In this document: piece after piece, positions 19,401 to 29,232 of the stretch
Layout: each line of letters begins with the position of its first letter
Numbering within the stretch: the first letter of the stretch is position 1
Source: Enterobacter ludwigii
GTDB lineage: Bacteria > Pseudomonadota > Gammaproteobacteria > Enterobacterales > Enterobacteriaceae
DNA: 64,000 bases
Direction of reading: 5' to 3'
Assembly: GCA_900068845.1 (NCBI GenBank)
Contig: CEFQ01000001.1
Coordinates: forward strand, 593,252-657,251
Made by a program: the position numbers and the translations under genes
The notes under the pieces: model-generated
Seen by the model: the letters and a program-made list of their open reading frames with translations, nothing else
Databases searched by the model: none
What the model was told of the DNA's origin: nothing

Positions 19401-19787
19401 ATGAAGCTGACAATCCAGCGCTTAGCATCGTTAACCGCTCAGGACCGTATCGATTTAGCTAAAGTCTGGACCGAAATCGATATTGTGCAACTTGAAGCAC
19501 AACTCAGCGAAACGCAGCGTCTGTATGTGGCGCGTTTTAACGATAGGGTACTGGCAGCGCTACAGCTGACGATCAGCGGCACGCTGGGGAAAATCACCTG
19601 CCTTAACGTACGCGAAGTCACGCGACGTCGTGGCGTGGGACAATACTTGCTGGAAGAGACCATCGCGCAGAATGGCGCGTTAGCAGATTGGTGGATTGCC
19701 GATGACGGCGACGCCGATCAGGGCGCGCGCGCGGCCTTTATGCAGGCCTGCGGTTTCCGGGCGCAGGTTGATGGTTGGGTGAAATAA
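19401..19787 (+). CDS. panM: PanD maturation/regulatory factor PanM
   Basis: A 128-residue GNAT-fold protein that, with acetyl-CoA, triggers self-cleavage of pro-PanD to active aspartate decarboxylase for pantothenate synthesis. The acetyl-CoA loop RRRGVGQYLLEE is near residue 77, matching E. coli PanM (VREVTRRRGVGQYLLEE), followed by AFMQACGF. In E. coli panM sits between livK and livJ; here it faces rpoH directly. Confidence 0.9.
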   Translation: MKLTIQRLASLTAQDRIDLAKVWTEIDIVQLEAQLSETQRLYVARFNDRVLAALQLTISGTLGKITCLNVREVTRRRGVGQYLLEETIAQNGALADWWIADDGDADQGARAAFMQACGFRAQVDGWVK

Positions 19788-19806
19788 GTCCAGCCAACCT
19801 CGATCG

Positions 19807-19876
19807 GTAGCGGCGCAATTTATTGCGCATTGTCGGGAATGGGCAATAAAAACAGCGCGATAAATCGCGCCGCTAC
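19807..19876. repeat. Family B palindromic repeat pair (B3)
   Basis: The arms are in the opposite order from B1: GTAGCGGCGCAATTTATTGC with GC first, then a 26-bp spacer, then GCGCGATAAATCGCGC with CGCTAC. It lies between the convergent genes panM and rpoH, where E. coli has livJ. Confidence 0.9.
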
Positions 19877-19914
19877 GGGTCATTGCCTAATGAAATTACG
19901 GTGTTTCAGGCAAT

Positions 19915-19939
19915 AAAAAGGGCGACTATCAAGTCGCCC
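19915..19939 (-). terminator. rpoH terminator
   Basis: On the minus strand the stem GGGCGACT/AGTCGCCC (19920-19939) is followed by five U residues. It lies 22 bp after the rpoH stop. Confidence 0.88.
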
Positions 19940-19960
19940 CGTTTTTCCACCTGATGTCTA

Positions 19961-20818
19961 TCAGGCTTCAATCGCCACACGCAGTTTCTTCATGGCGTTC
20001 TTTTCTAACTGACGTACGCGCTCCGCAGAGACGCCGTATTTATCGGCCAGCTCCTGCAGCGTAGTCTTGTTGTCATCATCCAGCCAACGGGCACGAATGA
20101 TGTCCTGGCTACGCTCGTCGAGGCTCAGCATCGCATCGCTCAGCTTGTCCGCAGCGTGTGCATCCCAGTTATCCTCTTCAATGCCATCGGCGAAGTCAGA
20201 GGTTTTATCCTGCAGATACAGCACGGGGGCCATCGCTTTGCCTTCGCCCGCTTCGTCATCAGACGACATGTCGAAGGTCATATCCTGCGCGGCCATGCGC
20301 GATTCCATTTCCAGCACGTCTTTGCTGCTCACGCCAAGCTCGCGTGCAACCATTTCCACTTCGTCCTGGTTGAACCAACCGAGACGCTGTTTGCTTTTAC
20401 GCAGATTAAAGAACAGCTTACGCTGTGCTTTGGTGGTTGCGACTTTCACGATACGCCAGTTACGCAGCACATATTCGTGAATCTCTGCTTTAATCCAGTG
20501 CACGGCAAATGACACCAGACGGACACCGACTTCAGGATTGAAGCGACGCACCGCCTTCATCAGGCCGATGTTACCTTCCTGAATCAGGTCCGCCTGCGGC
20601 AAGCCGTAACCGGAGTAGTTACGAGCAATATGAACAACAAAGCGCAGGTGAGACAGGATCAGCGTCTTAGCTGCATCCAAGTCACCCTGGTAATGCAGCC
20701 GCTCAGCCAATGCTTTTTCCTCTTCTGCCGTCAGCACCGGCCAGTTGTTAGCAGCCCGGACGTAAGATTCCAGGTTACCCAGAGGAGCAATCGCTAAAGT
20801 TTGCATTTCTTTGGTCAT
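19961..20818 (-). CDS. rpoH: Heat-shock sigma factor RpoH (sigma-32)
   Basis: Directs RNA polymerase to heat-shock promoters. The 285-residue protein has region 2 ([20 protein letters not shown] near residue 78), the RpoH box QRKLFFNLR near residue 132, and a region 4 helix-turn-helix near the C-terminus ([20 protein letters not shown]). A GAGGG ribosome site lies six bases before the ATG. In E. coli an mRNA structure over the start controls translation by temperature; I have not folded it here. It is monocistronic, with its own terminator. Confidence 0.97.
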   Translation of the reverse strand: MTKEMQTLAIAPLGNLESYVRAANNWPVLTAEEEKALAERLHYQGDLDAAKTLILSHLRFVVHIARNYSGYGLPQADLIQEGNIGLMKAVRRFNPEVGVRLVSFAVHWIKAEIHEYVLRNWRIVKVATTKAQRKLFFNLRKSKQRLGWFNQDEVEMVARELGVSSKDVLEMESRMAAQDMTFDMSSDDEAGEGKAMAPVLYLQDKTSDFADGIEEDNWDAHAADKLSDAMLSLDERSQDIIRARWLDDDNKTTLQELADKYGVSAERVRQLEKNAMKKLRVAIEA

Positions 20819-20929
20819 TCAAACCCTCACAAATTCAATGGACTTGCTGCACAGTTCCTTGCGCAGACGTTACAGTATGTCAACGTCGCGAGAAAACCAG
20901 AAGCAATCTGTGCTACTTGGACGACAAAG

Positions 20930-20950
20930 TTATCCACAAGTTCAATTATA
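20930..20950 (-). promoter_or_regulatory. rpoH promoter with perfect DnaA box
   Basis: TTATCCACA on the plus strand at 20930-20938 is the consensus DnaA box. A perfect TATAAT reads on the minus strand at 20950-20945 and would serve rpoH; I see no strong -35. DnaA boxes are known in the E. coli rpoH promoter region, where DnaA affects some promoters. The rest of the rpoH-ftsX gap (20819-21057) has a hairpin, CCTCTGCT/AGCAGAGG (20999-21028), without a U-run. Confidence 0.6.
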
Positions 20951-21057
20951 GCAGTGAATATTTTACACACAGATGACGGCGGGGGATATAGGAGAATTCC
21001 TCTGCTCCCAGGTCGTCGGCAGCAGAGGAAGAGTATATCAAAAAACGTTGCTTTTGG

Positions 21058-22041
21058 TTACTGCGGCGTAAATCGGCGTAAATGTTGCACCGTTGCCAGC
21101 CAGGCGGCAATCCAGCCGATGATGGCGGCAATCAGCAGTAACAACAGCCCTTCATCCCACGAAAAACCTTCCAGCACAAAGGTGGTACCGAATACGGTGG
21201 CAACTTGCGCGACCACCGATTGCAGGCGCAACACCAGCACCTCGGAAAGAATCAGCGACAACACCGCGCCACCAAAACCGAGCAGCGCACCGCCATACAG
21301 GAAGGGGCGCAGGATAAAGCCATCGGTAGCCCCAATCAGCTTCTGCACGTTAATGGTATCGCGGCGCGCAAAGATACTCAGTCGTACGCTGTTGCCGATT
21401 ACCAGGAACACCGCCACGACCATTAACAGGCCAATCATCGACGCAATCTGTCCGACCAAGCCGGTCAACGCCGCTAAACGCGCGAACCAACTGTCATCCA
21501 TGCGGACTTCATCCACGCCCTGCACTTTCGCCACGCTATCGCGCAGATTCGCCATGGTGTCCGAATTCTGGAAATTAAGCTTTGGGGTGATGATGGCGAC
21601 GGCCGGCAACGGATTCTGCTCCAGCATGTCCATCGAGCCGCCAAAGCCAGACCAGTTGCGGAACTCATTCAGCGCTTCTTCACGCGTCAGATAGTTAACG
21701 TTATCCACGCCATCAATCTGTTTGAGCTGGGCGGTGACGTTTTCCGCCGCGGTATCATCCAGCGCTTTATCCAGATAAACCGTTAACTGCGGCGCGGGAT
21801 ACCACTGCGTCGCTGCCTGGCTAACGTTCTTCCACACCATGTAGCACACGCTTGGCAGCGTCAGCGAGATGGCAATCACCATCACCGTTAGCAACGTCGC
21901 CAGCGGCTGACGCCACATATCCGACAGCGTGCCGCGCAGCGCATAGCGCCACTGCTCCTGCCAACCGCCTTTCAGCGCCTTGCTTTTAGAAGGCTGCTTC
22001 GCTTTCGGCGCAGGCGCGCGCTTGTTGCGTTTATTGACCAT
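21058..22041 (-). CDS. ftsX: Cell-division protein FtsX
   Basis: Membrane half of the FtsEX complex, which activates peptidoglycan amidases through EnvC at the division site. It has 327 residues with a basic cytoplasmic N-terminus ([13 protein letters not shown]), a first membrane segment near 47-69, a periplasmic domain to about 200, and three further membrane segments. ftsX begins inside the end of ftsE, with an 11-bp overlap (22031-22041). It is the last gene of ftsYEX. Confidence 0.96.
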   Translation of the reverse strand: MVNKRNKRAPAPKAKQPSKSKALKGGWQEQWRYALRGTLSDMWRQPLATLLTVMVIAISLTLPSVCYMVWKNVSQAATQWYPAPQLTVYLDKALDDTAAENVTAQLKQIDGVDNVNYLTREEALNEFRNWSGFGGSMDMLEQNPLPAVAIITPKLNFQNSDTMANLRDSVAKVQGVDEVRMDDSWFARLAALTGLVGQIASMIGLLMVVAVFLVIGNSVRLSIFARRDTINVQKLIGATDGFILRPFLYGGALLGFGGAVLSLILSEVLVLRLQSVVAQVATVFGTTFVLEGFSWDEGLLLLLIAAIIGWIAAWLATVQHLRRFTPQ

Positions 22042-22699
22042 CGTGGCCTCCGTGCAGACGTCCCTGATTGAGCGTCATCACGCGGTAATTCCGCCGTGCG
22101 ATCAGCCCGACATCGTGCGTTGCCATCAACACCGTGACGCCAACGCGATTAAACTCTTCAAACAGGCGCAGGATGTCTTCGGACAGCGCATTGTCGAGGT
22201 TACCGGTTGGTTCATCCGCCAGCAGCACCGCAGGCTTGTTCACCACCGCGCGGGCAATGCCGACGCGCTGCTGTTCACCGCCAGAGAGCTGAATCGGATA
22301 GCTTTTCGCTTTGTCGAGCAGGCCGACTTTATCCAGCGCTGCCGACACGCGACGACGAATATCTTCGCCGCTGGCACCGGAAATAATCAGCGGGATCGCC
22401 ACGTTGTCGTAAACGGAACGATCCATTAACAAGTGGTGATCCTGGAAAATCATACCAATCTGACGCCGCAGGAAAGGCACTTCGCTGTGACGCAGACGCG
22501 AAATGTCGTGACCGCTAAACCAGATCTGCCCGGCGCTCGGGCGCTCAATGCCACAAATCAGCTTCAGTAAGGTACTTTTCCCCGCACCGGAATGGCCGGT
22601 CAGGAACGCCATTTCGCCGGGACGCAGATGGAAATCCACTCCCTGCAGCGCCTGACGTCCTCCCAGGTAAGCTTTACTGACCTCTTCAAAGCGAATCAT
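22031..22699 (-). CDS. ftsE: Cell-division ATP-binding protein FtsE
   Basis: ATPase of the FtsEX complex. Walker [10 protein letters not shown] is near residue 35, the signature [14 protein letters not shown] near 139, and Walker [13 protein letters not shown] follows. I choose the ATG at 22697-22699, which gives 222 residues (the E. coli length) and puts AGGA nine bases upstream. The ATG three codons earlier touches the AGGA directly and overlaps the ftsY stop. Confidence 0.95.
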   Translation of the reverse strand: MIRFEEVSKAYLGGRQALQGVDFHLRPGEMAFLTGHSGAGKSTLLKLICGIERPSAGQIWFSGHDISRLRHSEVPFLRRQIGMIFQDHHLLMDRSVYDNVAIPLIISGASGEDIRRRVSAALDKVGLLDKAKSYPIQLSGGEQQRVGIARAVVNKPAVLLADEPTGNLDNALSEDILRLFEEFNRVGVTVLMATHDVGLIARRNYRVMTLNQGRLHGGHDGQ

Positions 22700-22704
22700 C
22701 CCAA

Positions 22705-24153
22705 TCATTCCTCTCGGGCAAACAGTGCCTCAATAAAGTCTGCGGCCTTAAACGGCCGTAAATCCTCGATGCCTTCCCCAACACCGATATAACGAATCGG
22801 AATCCCGAACTGATCGGCAACCGAGAAGATCACACCACCTTTGGCGGTGCCATCCAGTTTCGTCAGGGTGATGCCGGTCAGGCCCACCGCTTCATGGAAC
22901 AGTTTGGCCTGGCTGATGGCGTTTTGCCCGGTGCTGGCGTCGAGCGTCAGCATCACTTCATGCGGCGCATCTTCATCCAGCTTCTTCATCACGCGGGTAA
23001 TTTTCTTCAGCTCTTCCATCAGGTGCGATTTGTTCTGCAGACGACCGGCGGTATCGGCAATCAATACATCCACGTTGCGCGACTTAGCGGCCTGAATGGC
23101 ATCAAAAATTACCGAGGCTGAATCCGCGCCGGTATGCTGCGCCACCACCGGAATGTTGTTGCGCTGGCCCCAAACCTGCAGCTGTTCGACGGCTGCAGCA
23201 CGGAAGGTATCGCCCGCGGCCAGCATGACTGATTTGCCCTGTGCCTGATACTGACGCGCTAGCTTTCCGATGGTGGTGGTTTTACCCACGCCATTCACGC
23301 CAACCATCAGGATGACGAATGGCATTTTGCCACCCACTTCCAGCGGCTGATCCACTTTTTCCAGAATGCCGGACATTTCAGCTTTCAGCAGACCATACAG
23401 CGCTTCGGCATCGCGCAGCTGCTTACGGTTAGCCTGTTGCGTTAAATTAGTGATAATACGGCGCGTGGTTTCGACGCCAACGTCAGCAATCAGCAGCTGC
23501 TCTTCCAGCTCTTCAAACAGCTCGTCATCAATTTTCTTACCGCGGAACAGGCCGATAAAACCCGAACCGAGGTTTTCGCGGGTTTTAACCAGGCTGCGTT
23601 TCAGACGGGCGAAGAAGCCCTCTTTGGTAGGACGCTCCTGCTCCTGCGCAATGATCGGCGCAGCGGCCAGCGGCAGGTCGCTAACGGTATCCTGAGTTTC
23701 TTCAGCGAGCTCAGCATCTTCCGCATAGGTTTCCGCTAACGCCAACGCTTCCAGTTCTTCGTCACTTAATGGCGCGTCTTCATCCGGTTCTGGCTCATCA
23801 ATCGCCAGTTCTTCCAGCTGCGGCTCTTCTTCGATCGGCGCCACATCCGGCGGTGTTATCTCTTCCGGCAGCACTTCCTCTTCGATAGCGGTAACCAACT
23901 CAGGTTCCTGCTGCTCGACGACCGGCTCTGCAATCAGTTGCGGTTCAACCTGCTGCTGTTCCGCCACCTGTTCGGAAACGGCGACGGTTTCGACAGCCTG
24001 CGCTTCGGCGCGATCGAGCGCACTCTCTTCAACGGCAGGCTCAGCGACCACCACCTCGGCAGTTTGCTGCTGTTCTTCAGCGGGTTGTTGCGTCTCTTCT
24101 TCTTTGCCAAAGCCTAACCAGGAAAAAAAGCCGCGTTTTTTCTCTTTTGCCAT
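22705..24153 (-). CDS. ftsY: Signal recognition particle receptor FtsY
   Basis: GTPase that docks ribosome-SRP complexes at the inner membrane. The 482 residues comprise a long acidic, Gln/Glu-rich A domain (about 20-170), then the N domain and a GTPase G domain with GVNGVGKTTTIGKLA near residue 287, DTAGRLQNK, and TKLDGTAKGGV near 440. The N-terminal KEKKRGFFSWLGFGK is the membrane-targeting helix. It is the first gene of ftsYEX and is divergent from rsmD. Confidence 0.97.
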   Translation of the reverse strand: MAKEKKRGFFSWLGFGKEEETQQPAEEQQQTAEVVVAEPAVEESALDRAEAQAVETVAVSEQVAEQQQVEPQLIAEPVVEQQEPELVTAIEEEVLPEEITPPDVAPIEEEPQLEELAIDEPEPDEDAPLSDEELEALALAETYAEDAELAEETQDTVSDLPLAAAPIIAQEQERPTKEGFFARLKRSLVKTRENLGSGFIGLFRGKKIDDELFEELEEQLLIADVGVETTRRIITNLTQQANRKQLRDAEALYGLLKAEMSGILEKVDQPLEVGGKMPFVILMVGVNGVGKTTTIGKLARQYQAQGKSVMLAAGDTFRAAAVEQLQVWGQRNNIPVVAQHTGADSASVIFDAIQAAKSRNVDVLIADTAGRLQNKSHLMEELKKITRVMKKLDEDAPHEVMLTLDASTGQNAISQAKLFHEAVGLTGITLTKLDGTAKGGVIFSVADQFGIPIRYIGVGEGIEDLRPFKAADFIEALFAREE

Positions 24154-24385
24154 TGTGTGACCCTACTCCTCGATGGCTTATTCCCGGTAGCACGCTTGTT
24201 CCCAGGGGATAAAATATTCAATTTTAAGCGGGTGAGCGGCGTAAAAATCAGGTAATTACGCGCGCTATACCAACTCAGTAGTCTAACACTTTCCAGCCAG
24301 CGCACCACAGCACCCTTTTTTAACGTTTCTTCTGCCCGCTACGCCCGTTAAACTACGCAACAAATTATGACGAGTTGTGAGCGAA

Positions 24386-24985
24386 ATGAGTAAATCCCCC
24401 CGCAGCAGCGGCGCTGCTGGTCAGATCCGCATCATCGGCGGTCAGTGGCGTGGCCGTAAATTACCGGTGCCGGATAGCGCAGGTTTGCGCCCGACCACCG
24501 ATCGCGTACGTGAAACCCTGTTCAACTGGCTGGCGCCGGATATCCAGCAAGCGCGCTGCCTCGATTGCTTCGCTGGCAGCGGCGCATTAGGGCTGGAAGC
24601 GCTGTCCCGTTATGCGGCTTCGGCTACGCTGCTGGAGCTGGAGCGTTCGGTGGCGCAACAGCTGTCACAGAACCTGCAAACGCTGCGCGCCACGCAGGCG
24701 AAAGTGGTGCAGACCAACACGCTGCAGTGGTTGAGCCAGCCGGGTGAACCGTTTGACGTGGTGTTTGTCGATCCACCGTTCCGTAAAGGACTGTTACAGG
24801 AAACGTTAACGCTGCTGGAGCAAAATGGCTGGTTAGCGGCTGAAGCGCTGATTTATGTAGAAAGCGAAGTGGAAAACGGCACGCCTGTCGCCCCATCGAA
24901 TTGGGATTTGTACCGCGAGAAAATTGCCGGTCAGGTGGCTTATCGCTTATATCAACGCCAACAGGAGACGCACGATGTGGCTTAA
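24386..24985 (+). CDS. rsmD: 16S rRNA (guanine966-N2)-methyltransferase RsmD
   Basis: Methylates G966 of 16S rRNA using S-adenosylmethionine. The 199-residue protein has GQIRIIGGQWRGRKLPVPD near residue 12, the SAM-binding CLDCFAGSGALGLEALSRYA near 55, and the catalytic motif VDPPF near 126. I prefer the ATG at 24386; a GTG three codons upstream (24377) is possible. Divergent from ftsY, it overlaps yhhL by 11 bp. Confidence 0.95.
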   Translation: MSKSPRSSGAAGQIRIIGGQWRGRKLPVPDSAGLRPTTDRVRETLFNWLAPDIQQARCLDCFAGSGALGLEALSRYAASATLLELERSVAQQLSQNLQTLRATQAKVVQTNTLQWLSQPGEPFDVVFVDPPFRKGLLQETLTLLEQNGWLAAEALIYVESEVENGTPVAPSNWDLYREKIAGQVAYRLYQRQQETHDVA

Positions 24986-25244
24986 TTTGGGACGTTTATT
25001 GATGATTTGCGTCTGGGCATTTTTGCTGCTCAATCTGGTGCAGCCTTTCCCGACGCCGCTGCGCTATTTCGTGCACGTTGCGCTGTTCTTTATGGTGATT
25101 ATGCACGGCTTGCAGCTGGTGTTGCTGCGTGCGACGCAGCCAAAAGACGCCCCGAAACTGAGCGGCACAACCCAAGCGAAGATCTTCTTTTTTGGCGTAT
25201 TTGAGCTGCTGGCATGGCAGAAGAAGCATTATCCGAAGATGTAA
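24975..25244 (+). CDS. yhhL: Small membrane protein YhhL (DUF1145)
   Basis: An 89-residue protein with two hydrophobic segments (about 7-25 and 32-50) and a conserved C-terminal block, FGVFELLAWQKK, as in E. coli YhhL; function unknown. The ATG at 24975 is chosen because AGGAG lies seven to eleven bases upstream and the N-terminus aligns. The frame is open 17 codons further upstream, inside rsmD. It overlaps the rsmD end, so the two are co-transcribed. Confidence 0.85.
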   Translation: MWLNLGRLLMICVWAFLLLNLVQPFPTPLRYFVHVALFFMVIMHGLQLVLLRATQPKDAPKLSGTTQAKIFFFGVFELLAWQKKHYPKM

Positions 25245-25263
25245 AAAGTGCGGTTTATGACCA

Positions 25264-25287
25264 GGTCGCCATGAATGGCGACCCTAC
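25264..25287. repeat. Family A palindromic repeat, single arm (A2)
   Basis: GGTCGCCATGAATGGCGACC followed by CTAC is one family A hairpin between the convergent genes yhhL and yhhM. The flank supplies the yhhM stop codon: CTA at 25284-25286 reads TAG on the minus strand. Confidence 0.85.
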
Positions 25288-25640
25288 GGAGCAGGTGTAA
25301 AACTGACAAAGCGCGTCCCTTTCATTTTCAACTCGCCCTTCGCACCCTTATCGATCTGGTGATAATCATCGGCTTTCACCGTCACTTTAATATCGCTCGC
25401 GCCATTCAGCGGATGGAACCAGGCTTCGTACTTCATATCCTCAGCCACAATCTCCTCGCGCTGGCGTGAACGGCGATTGGGCGACGGAAATTCGCGTTTG
25501 GTTTTCACTTCCACACTGAGCGAGCGCACCGGCGAGGCATCGTTCACCGCGGTTTCGCGGCGCTGTTTGATAAACTGACGGGTGGCCAAAACGGCAATAA
25601 TGGCCAGTACGATGAAAAAGATTAGCGGTGGTTTGCTCAT
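25284..25640 (-). CDS. yhhM: Membrane protein YhhM (DUF2500)
   Basis: A 118-residue protein with one N-terminal membrane segment (about residues 5-20), followed by a basic stretch and a small beta-rich domain (VRSLSVEVKTKREF, then DIKVTVKADDYHQI). It corresponds to E. coli YhhM; function unknown. The stop codon falls inside the conserved flank of repeat A2, so the last codon or two may reflect repeat insertion. Confidence 0.85.
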   Translation of the reverse strand: MSKPPLIFFIVLAIIAVLATRQFIKQRRETAVNDASPVRSLSVEVKTKREFPSPNRRSRQREEIVAEDMKYEAWFHPLNGASDIKVTVKADDYHQIDKGAKGELKMKGTRFVSFTPAP

Positions 25641-25804
25641 GATTTATCTCGTGCTTTGCGTTAATTCGGAACGGGTAAAGACGACAAAGCATACAATCAG
25701 AGTCGGCTGATTGTCACATTCAGCGCCGGTAACTTACACTGAAAGGGTGATTTTGGGAAAATTCATCAAATTGGCGGACATTTCGTCCAAAAAAGGGAGA
25801 AAAC

Positions 25805-26434
25805 ATGCTTTGGTCTTTCCTTGCCGTACTTTTTTCAGGCTGGCTCTACGTCGATGCTTCCTACCGCGGTCCGCAATGGCAGCGCTGGCTATTTAAACCT
25901 GTCACCTTACTGTTGCTTGTTGCCTGGGCATGGCAAGCGCCAACCTTTAACACCACTGATTATTTGATTGTGGCCGGCCTTGTTGCCACGTTGGTGGGTG
26001 ACGCGTTGATGCTTTTACCGCGTCAGCAAATGCTCTATGCGCTGGGTGCGTTCTTTCTGTCGCATCTGTTGTATACCATCAGTTTTGCCGCGCACATGAC
26101 CATGAGTTTCTTCTGGCCGATTCCTCTCACCTTCCTGATTATTGGGGTGATCGTCATCGGTATCCTGTGGAGCAAGCTGGAAGATCTGCGTTGGCCCATC
26201 TGCACCCTGATTGGCATGACGCTGGTGATGAACTGGATGGCGGCGGAGAATTACTTCTTCCGTCCAACTGACTTCAGCTTCTCACTGCTTGTGGGTGCCG
26301 CGTTGCTGCTGTTGGCCAACATTGTCTGGTTTATCTCGCATTATCGCCGCCGTTTCAGCGCCGATAGCGCCATCGTCGCCGCATGTTACTTTGCAGGTCA
26401 CTTTATGATTGCGCGTTCACTGTGGCTGTACTGA
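25805..26434 (+). CDS. yhhN: YhhN-family membrane protein
   Basis: A 209-residue inner-membrane protein with about eight hydrophobic segments. The family motif GDALMLLP is near residue 66, followed by [15 protein letters not shown]. It is related to TMEM86/lysoplasmalogenase proteins; the bacterial function is not settled. An AGGGAG ribosome site is six to eight bases upstream. It lies upstream of zntA on the same strand, but zntA has its own promoter. Confidence 0.88.
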   Translation: MLWSFLAVLFSGWLYVDASYRGPQWQRWLFKPVTLLLLVAWAWQAPTFNTTDYLIVAGLVATLVGDALMLLPRQQMLYALGAFFLSHLLYTISFAAHMTMSFFWPIPLTFLIIGVIVIGILWSKLEDLRWPICTLIGMTLVMNWMAAENYFFRPTDFSFSLLVGAALLLLANIVWFISHYRRRFSADSAIVAACYFAGHFMIARSLWLY

Positions 26435-26453
26435 AGATAAGGTAACCTTACGC

Positions 26454-26485
26454 TTGACTCTGGAGTGGACTCCAGAGTGTAGCAT
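26454..26485 (+). promoter_or_regulatory. ZntR-type promoter of zntA
   Basis: -35 TTGACT (26454-26459) and -10 TAGCAT (26480-26485) are separated by 20 bp, the overlong spacing typical of MerR-family promoters. Between them lies the palindrome CTCTGGAGTGGACTCCAGAG (26458-26477), nearly identical to the E. coli zntA operator. It predicts activation by Zn(II)-bound ZntR. Confidence 0.92.
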
Positions 26486-26526
26486 CAGTGCGCGGGCATT
26501 AGCCCGCCCCTGATTCCGGAGGTTAT

Positions 26527-28800
26527 ATGCATCAACATGCCCACTCTTGCGGCTGTGGAAAATCCCACAGTAAGCTGCAGCCGCTATGCTCCATTCGCAG
26601 CGTAAAACCCTCAGCATTGAAAATCTCAGCCGTGCAGCCGGTCACACCCGACAGCGACTGCGGCTGTGACAGCGATAGTGGATCGCCCGGCGGCGAAACT
26701 GACGGCGAAAGCGACAGGCCGTCGCTCACCTCGCACCAATTCCGCTGGCAGATTGCCGGTATGGATTGCCCCAGCTGTGCACGAAAAATTGAAACCGCTG
26801 TACAACGCGTACCGCAGGTGCAGCAAGCGCGGGTGATTTTCGCCAGTGAAAAACTGGTGGTTGATGCCGAAAAGGATATCCGCGCTGCGATTGAACAAGC
26901 CGTGAAAAATGCCGGCTTCACGCTGACCGCTAACGATTCCGCCTCGCCAACACCGGTTGAAAGCCGCTGGCGGGAGAATGCCGGATTACTGCTGCTTGGC
27001 GTATTGATGGCCGCCAGCTGGCTGCTGAGCCAGGTTTCTCCCGTTTGGGGCGATCGCCTGTTTATCGCCACCACGCTGGTGGGTCTGGCGCCGATCGCCC
27101 GTAGCGCGTGGCAGCTACTGCGCAACGGCTCGCCGTTCAGTATTGAAATGCTAATGACTATCGCCGCTGCCGGTGCGCTGGTCATCGGCGCGCACGCCGA
27201 AGCCGCGATGGTACTGCTGCTGTTCCAGCTGGGTGAACGTCTGGAAGCCTATGCCGCCGCACGCGCACGTCGCGGCGTCACCGCGCTGATGGCGTTACGT
27301 CCCGATACCGCCACGCGCATTACGGGCACGCAGCGGGAAAAGGTCCGCTTAGAAGCGTTGCAACCTGGCGATGTGATTGAAGTGGCGGCCGGCGGTCGTT
27401 TACCGGCGGATGGTGAACTGCTGCACGCCGGCGCCAGCTTTGATGAAAGCGCCCTCACCGGTGAATCGTTGCCGGTAGCGCGTGAGCCTGGCGAACAGAT
27501 CATGGCCGGCGCCACCAGCCTTGATCGCCTGGTGATGCTGAAAGTGGTTTCCCAGCCAGGCCAAAGTGCCATTGACCGTATTCTGCAGTTGATTGAGGAA
27601 GCCGAAACCCATCGTGCGCCGGTTGAGCGGTTTATCGATCGCTTTAGTCGCATTTACACGCCCGCCGTTATGCTGCTGGCGCTGCTGGTGATGGTGCTGC
27701 CGCCGCTGCTGGGCTTTGGCGATTGGTTGCCGTGGATTTATAAAGGGCTAACGCTGCTGCTGATTGGTTGTCCATGCGCGCTGGTGATCTCCACGCCTGC
27801 CGCCATTACCTCCGGCCTGGCCGCTGCGGCGCGTCAGGGCGCACTCATTAAGGGCGGCGCGGCGCTGGAACGTCTCAGTCGCGTTAGCATGATGGCGTTC
27901 GACAAAACCGGCACGCTGACGGCCGGTAAGCCGCAGCTTACCCACATCCAGCCATTTAGCGCGCTAGCAGAAAACGCGTTGCTGAGCATCGCTGCTGCCG
28001 TTGAGCAGGGTTCCACCCATCCGCTGGCGCTGGCGATTGTTAACGAAGCCGAGCGCCGTCAGCTCACGATTCCGTCAGCCTCGCAGCAGCAAACGCTGGC
28101 GGGCAGCGGCATTCGTGCCGAGATCGATAGCGTGACGTATCAATTGCTGACGCCGCGCGAAGCCCGCAACCTCGACGCCGCGCAGCAGCAGCACATCGCT
28201 GATCTCGAAGCACAAGGCCAAACTGTGGTGCTGCTGTTGCAGGCGCAGCAGGTGCTCGGCGCGCTGGCGTTGCGGGATCAGCTGCGTACCGAAGCCGCTG
28301 GCGCGCTGGCTGAGTTGCAGAAGCTCGGGGTGAATAGCGTGATGCTAACCGGTGATAACCCACGCGCGGCCGCCGCCATTGCGGCTGAACTCAACATCGA
28401 TTATCGCGCCGGTTTGCTGCCTGCCGATAAAGTTGAGGCGGTAAGGAAATTGGGTGAGCAGCAATCATTGGCGATGGTCGGCGACGGCATCAACGATGCG
28501 CCCGCCATGAAAGCGGCGACGATTGGTATTGCGATGGGTAGCGGCACCGATGTGGCGCTGGAGGCCGCGGATGTAGCATTAACGCAAAACCAGCTGGCGA
28601 TTCTGCCACGCACTATTGTGCTGGCACGGCGCACGCGCGCCATCATTCGTCAGAACGTGGCGCTGGCGTTGGGATTAAAAGTGATTTTTCTGGTCACCAC
28701 GCTACTCGGCTTCACCGGTTTATGGTTGGCAGTGCTGGCAGATTCTGGCGCAACCGCGCTGGTGACCGCTAACGCCCTGCGATTGCTGCGCCAGCGTTAA
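26527..28800 (+). CDS. zntA: Zn(II)/Cd(II)/Pb(II) efflux P-type ATPase ZntA
   Basis: P1B-type ATPase that exports zinc, cadmium and lead across the inner membrane. The 757 residues include a His/Cys-rich N-terminus ([13 protein letters not shown]), a second CGC motif at residues 45-47 in an acidic Ser/Asp/Gly linker, an HMA domain with CPSC at 81-84, the ion-site CPC at 415-417, the phosphorylated Asp459 in DKTGTLT, and GDGINDAP near 655. It is about 25 residues longer than E. coli ZntA (732), the extra being in the N-terminal metal-binding region. The stop overlaps that of tusA on TTAA. Confidence 0.97.
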   Translation: MHQHAHSCGCGKSHSKLQPLCSIRSVKPSALKISAVQPVTPDSDCGCDSDSGSPGGETDGESDRPSLTSHQFRWQIAGMDCPSCARKIETAVQRVPQVQQARVIFASEKLVVDAEKDIRAAIEQAVKNAGFTLTANDSASPTPVESRWRENAGLLLLGVLMAASWLLSQVSPVWGDRLFIATTLVGLAPIARSAWQLLRNGSPFSIEMLMTIAAAGALVIGAHAEAAMVLLLFQLGERLEAYAAARARRGVTALMALRPDTATRITGTQREKVRLEALQPGDVIEVAAGGRLPADGELLHAGASFDESALTGESLPVAREPGEQIMAGATSLDRLVMLKVVSQPGQSAIDRILQLIEEAETHRAPVERFIDRFSRIYTPAVMLLALLVMVLPPLLGFGDWLPWIYKGLTLLLIGCPCALVISTPAAITSGLAAAARQGALIKGGAALERLSRVSMMAFDKTGTLTAGKPQLTHIQPFSALAENALLSIAAAVEQGSTHPLALAIVNEAERRQLTIPSASQQQTLAGSGIRAEIDSVTYQLLTPREARNLDAAQQQHIADLEAQGQTVVLLLQAQQVLGALALRDQLRTEAAGALAELQKLGVNSVMLTGDNPRAAAAIAAELNIDYRAGLLPADKVEAVRKLGEQQSLAMVGDGINDAPAMKAATIGIAMGSGTDVALEAADVALTQNQLAILPRTIVLARRTRAIIRQNVALALGLKVIFLVTTLLGFTGLWLAVLADSGATALVTANALRLLRQR

Positions 28801-29042
28801 GCGCCTTTCTTAATCAAAAACTGGTACGGCAGACTTTCGGTCTGCTGTGCCAGAAGCTGATGCTCCATAAAGCGGCAGAAACCGGGGATATCGCGCGTGG
28901 TGGCCGGATCGTCGGCGATGATCAGCAAGGTTTCACCGGCCTGCATGCTGCGCACGGTTTTACGCACCATCATTACCGGCTCCGGGCAGCGCAGGCCAAG
29001 GGCATCAAGCTGATGGTCAGGCGCAGAAAAGGGATCGCTCAT
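28797..29042 (-). CDS. tusA: Sulfurtransferase TusA
   Basis: An 81-residue protein that accepts sulfur from IscS and passes it to TusBCD for 2-thiouridine in tRNA. The active Cys19 is in [17 protein letters not shown]. The length equals that of E. coli TusA. Its stop overlaps that of the convergent zntA, and it is divergent from yhhQ, as in E. coli. Confidence 0.96.
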   Translation of the reverse strand: MSDPFSAPDHQLDALGLRCPEPVMMVRKTVRSMQAGETLLIIADDPATTRDIPGFCRFMEHQLLAQQTESLPYQFLIKKGA

Positions 29043-29232
29043 GATTCTCTGTCAATAGTTGATGATGGGCGCTCATTCTAGCGCGCGAATTAGGCAACGC
29101 AAGGCGATAACGATTGCGTTAAAATTAACCATTGCATAAATTGCGCAACGCGTTAAGATGCCGCCGATTTTTTATTTACCATCGTGTTAACACACGAACC
29201 TGGGTTCCCTCACCCCATCACTAAAAAGGCTT

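Noticed and set aside
20801..21694. A 297-codon frame on the plus strand over ftsX and the rpoH promoter
   Set aside because: It is antisense to ftsX and crosses the rpoH promoter; it is Ser/Arg/Thr-rich, as shadow frames usually are.
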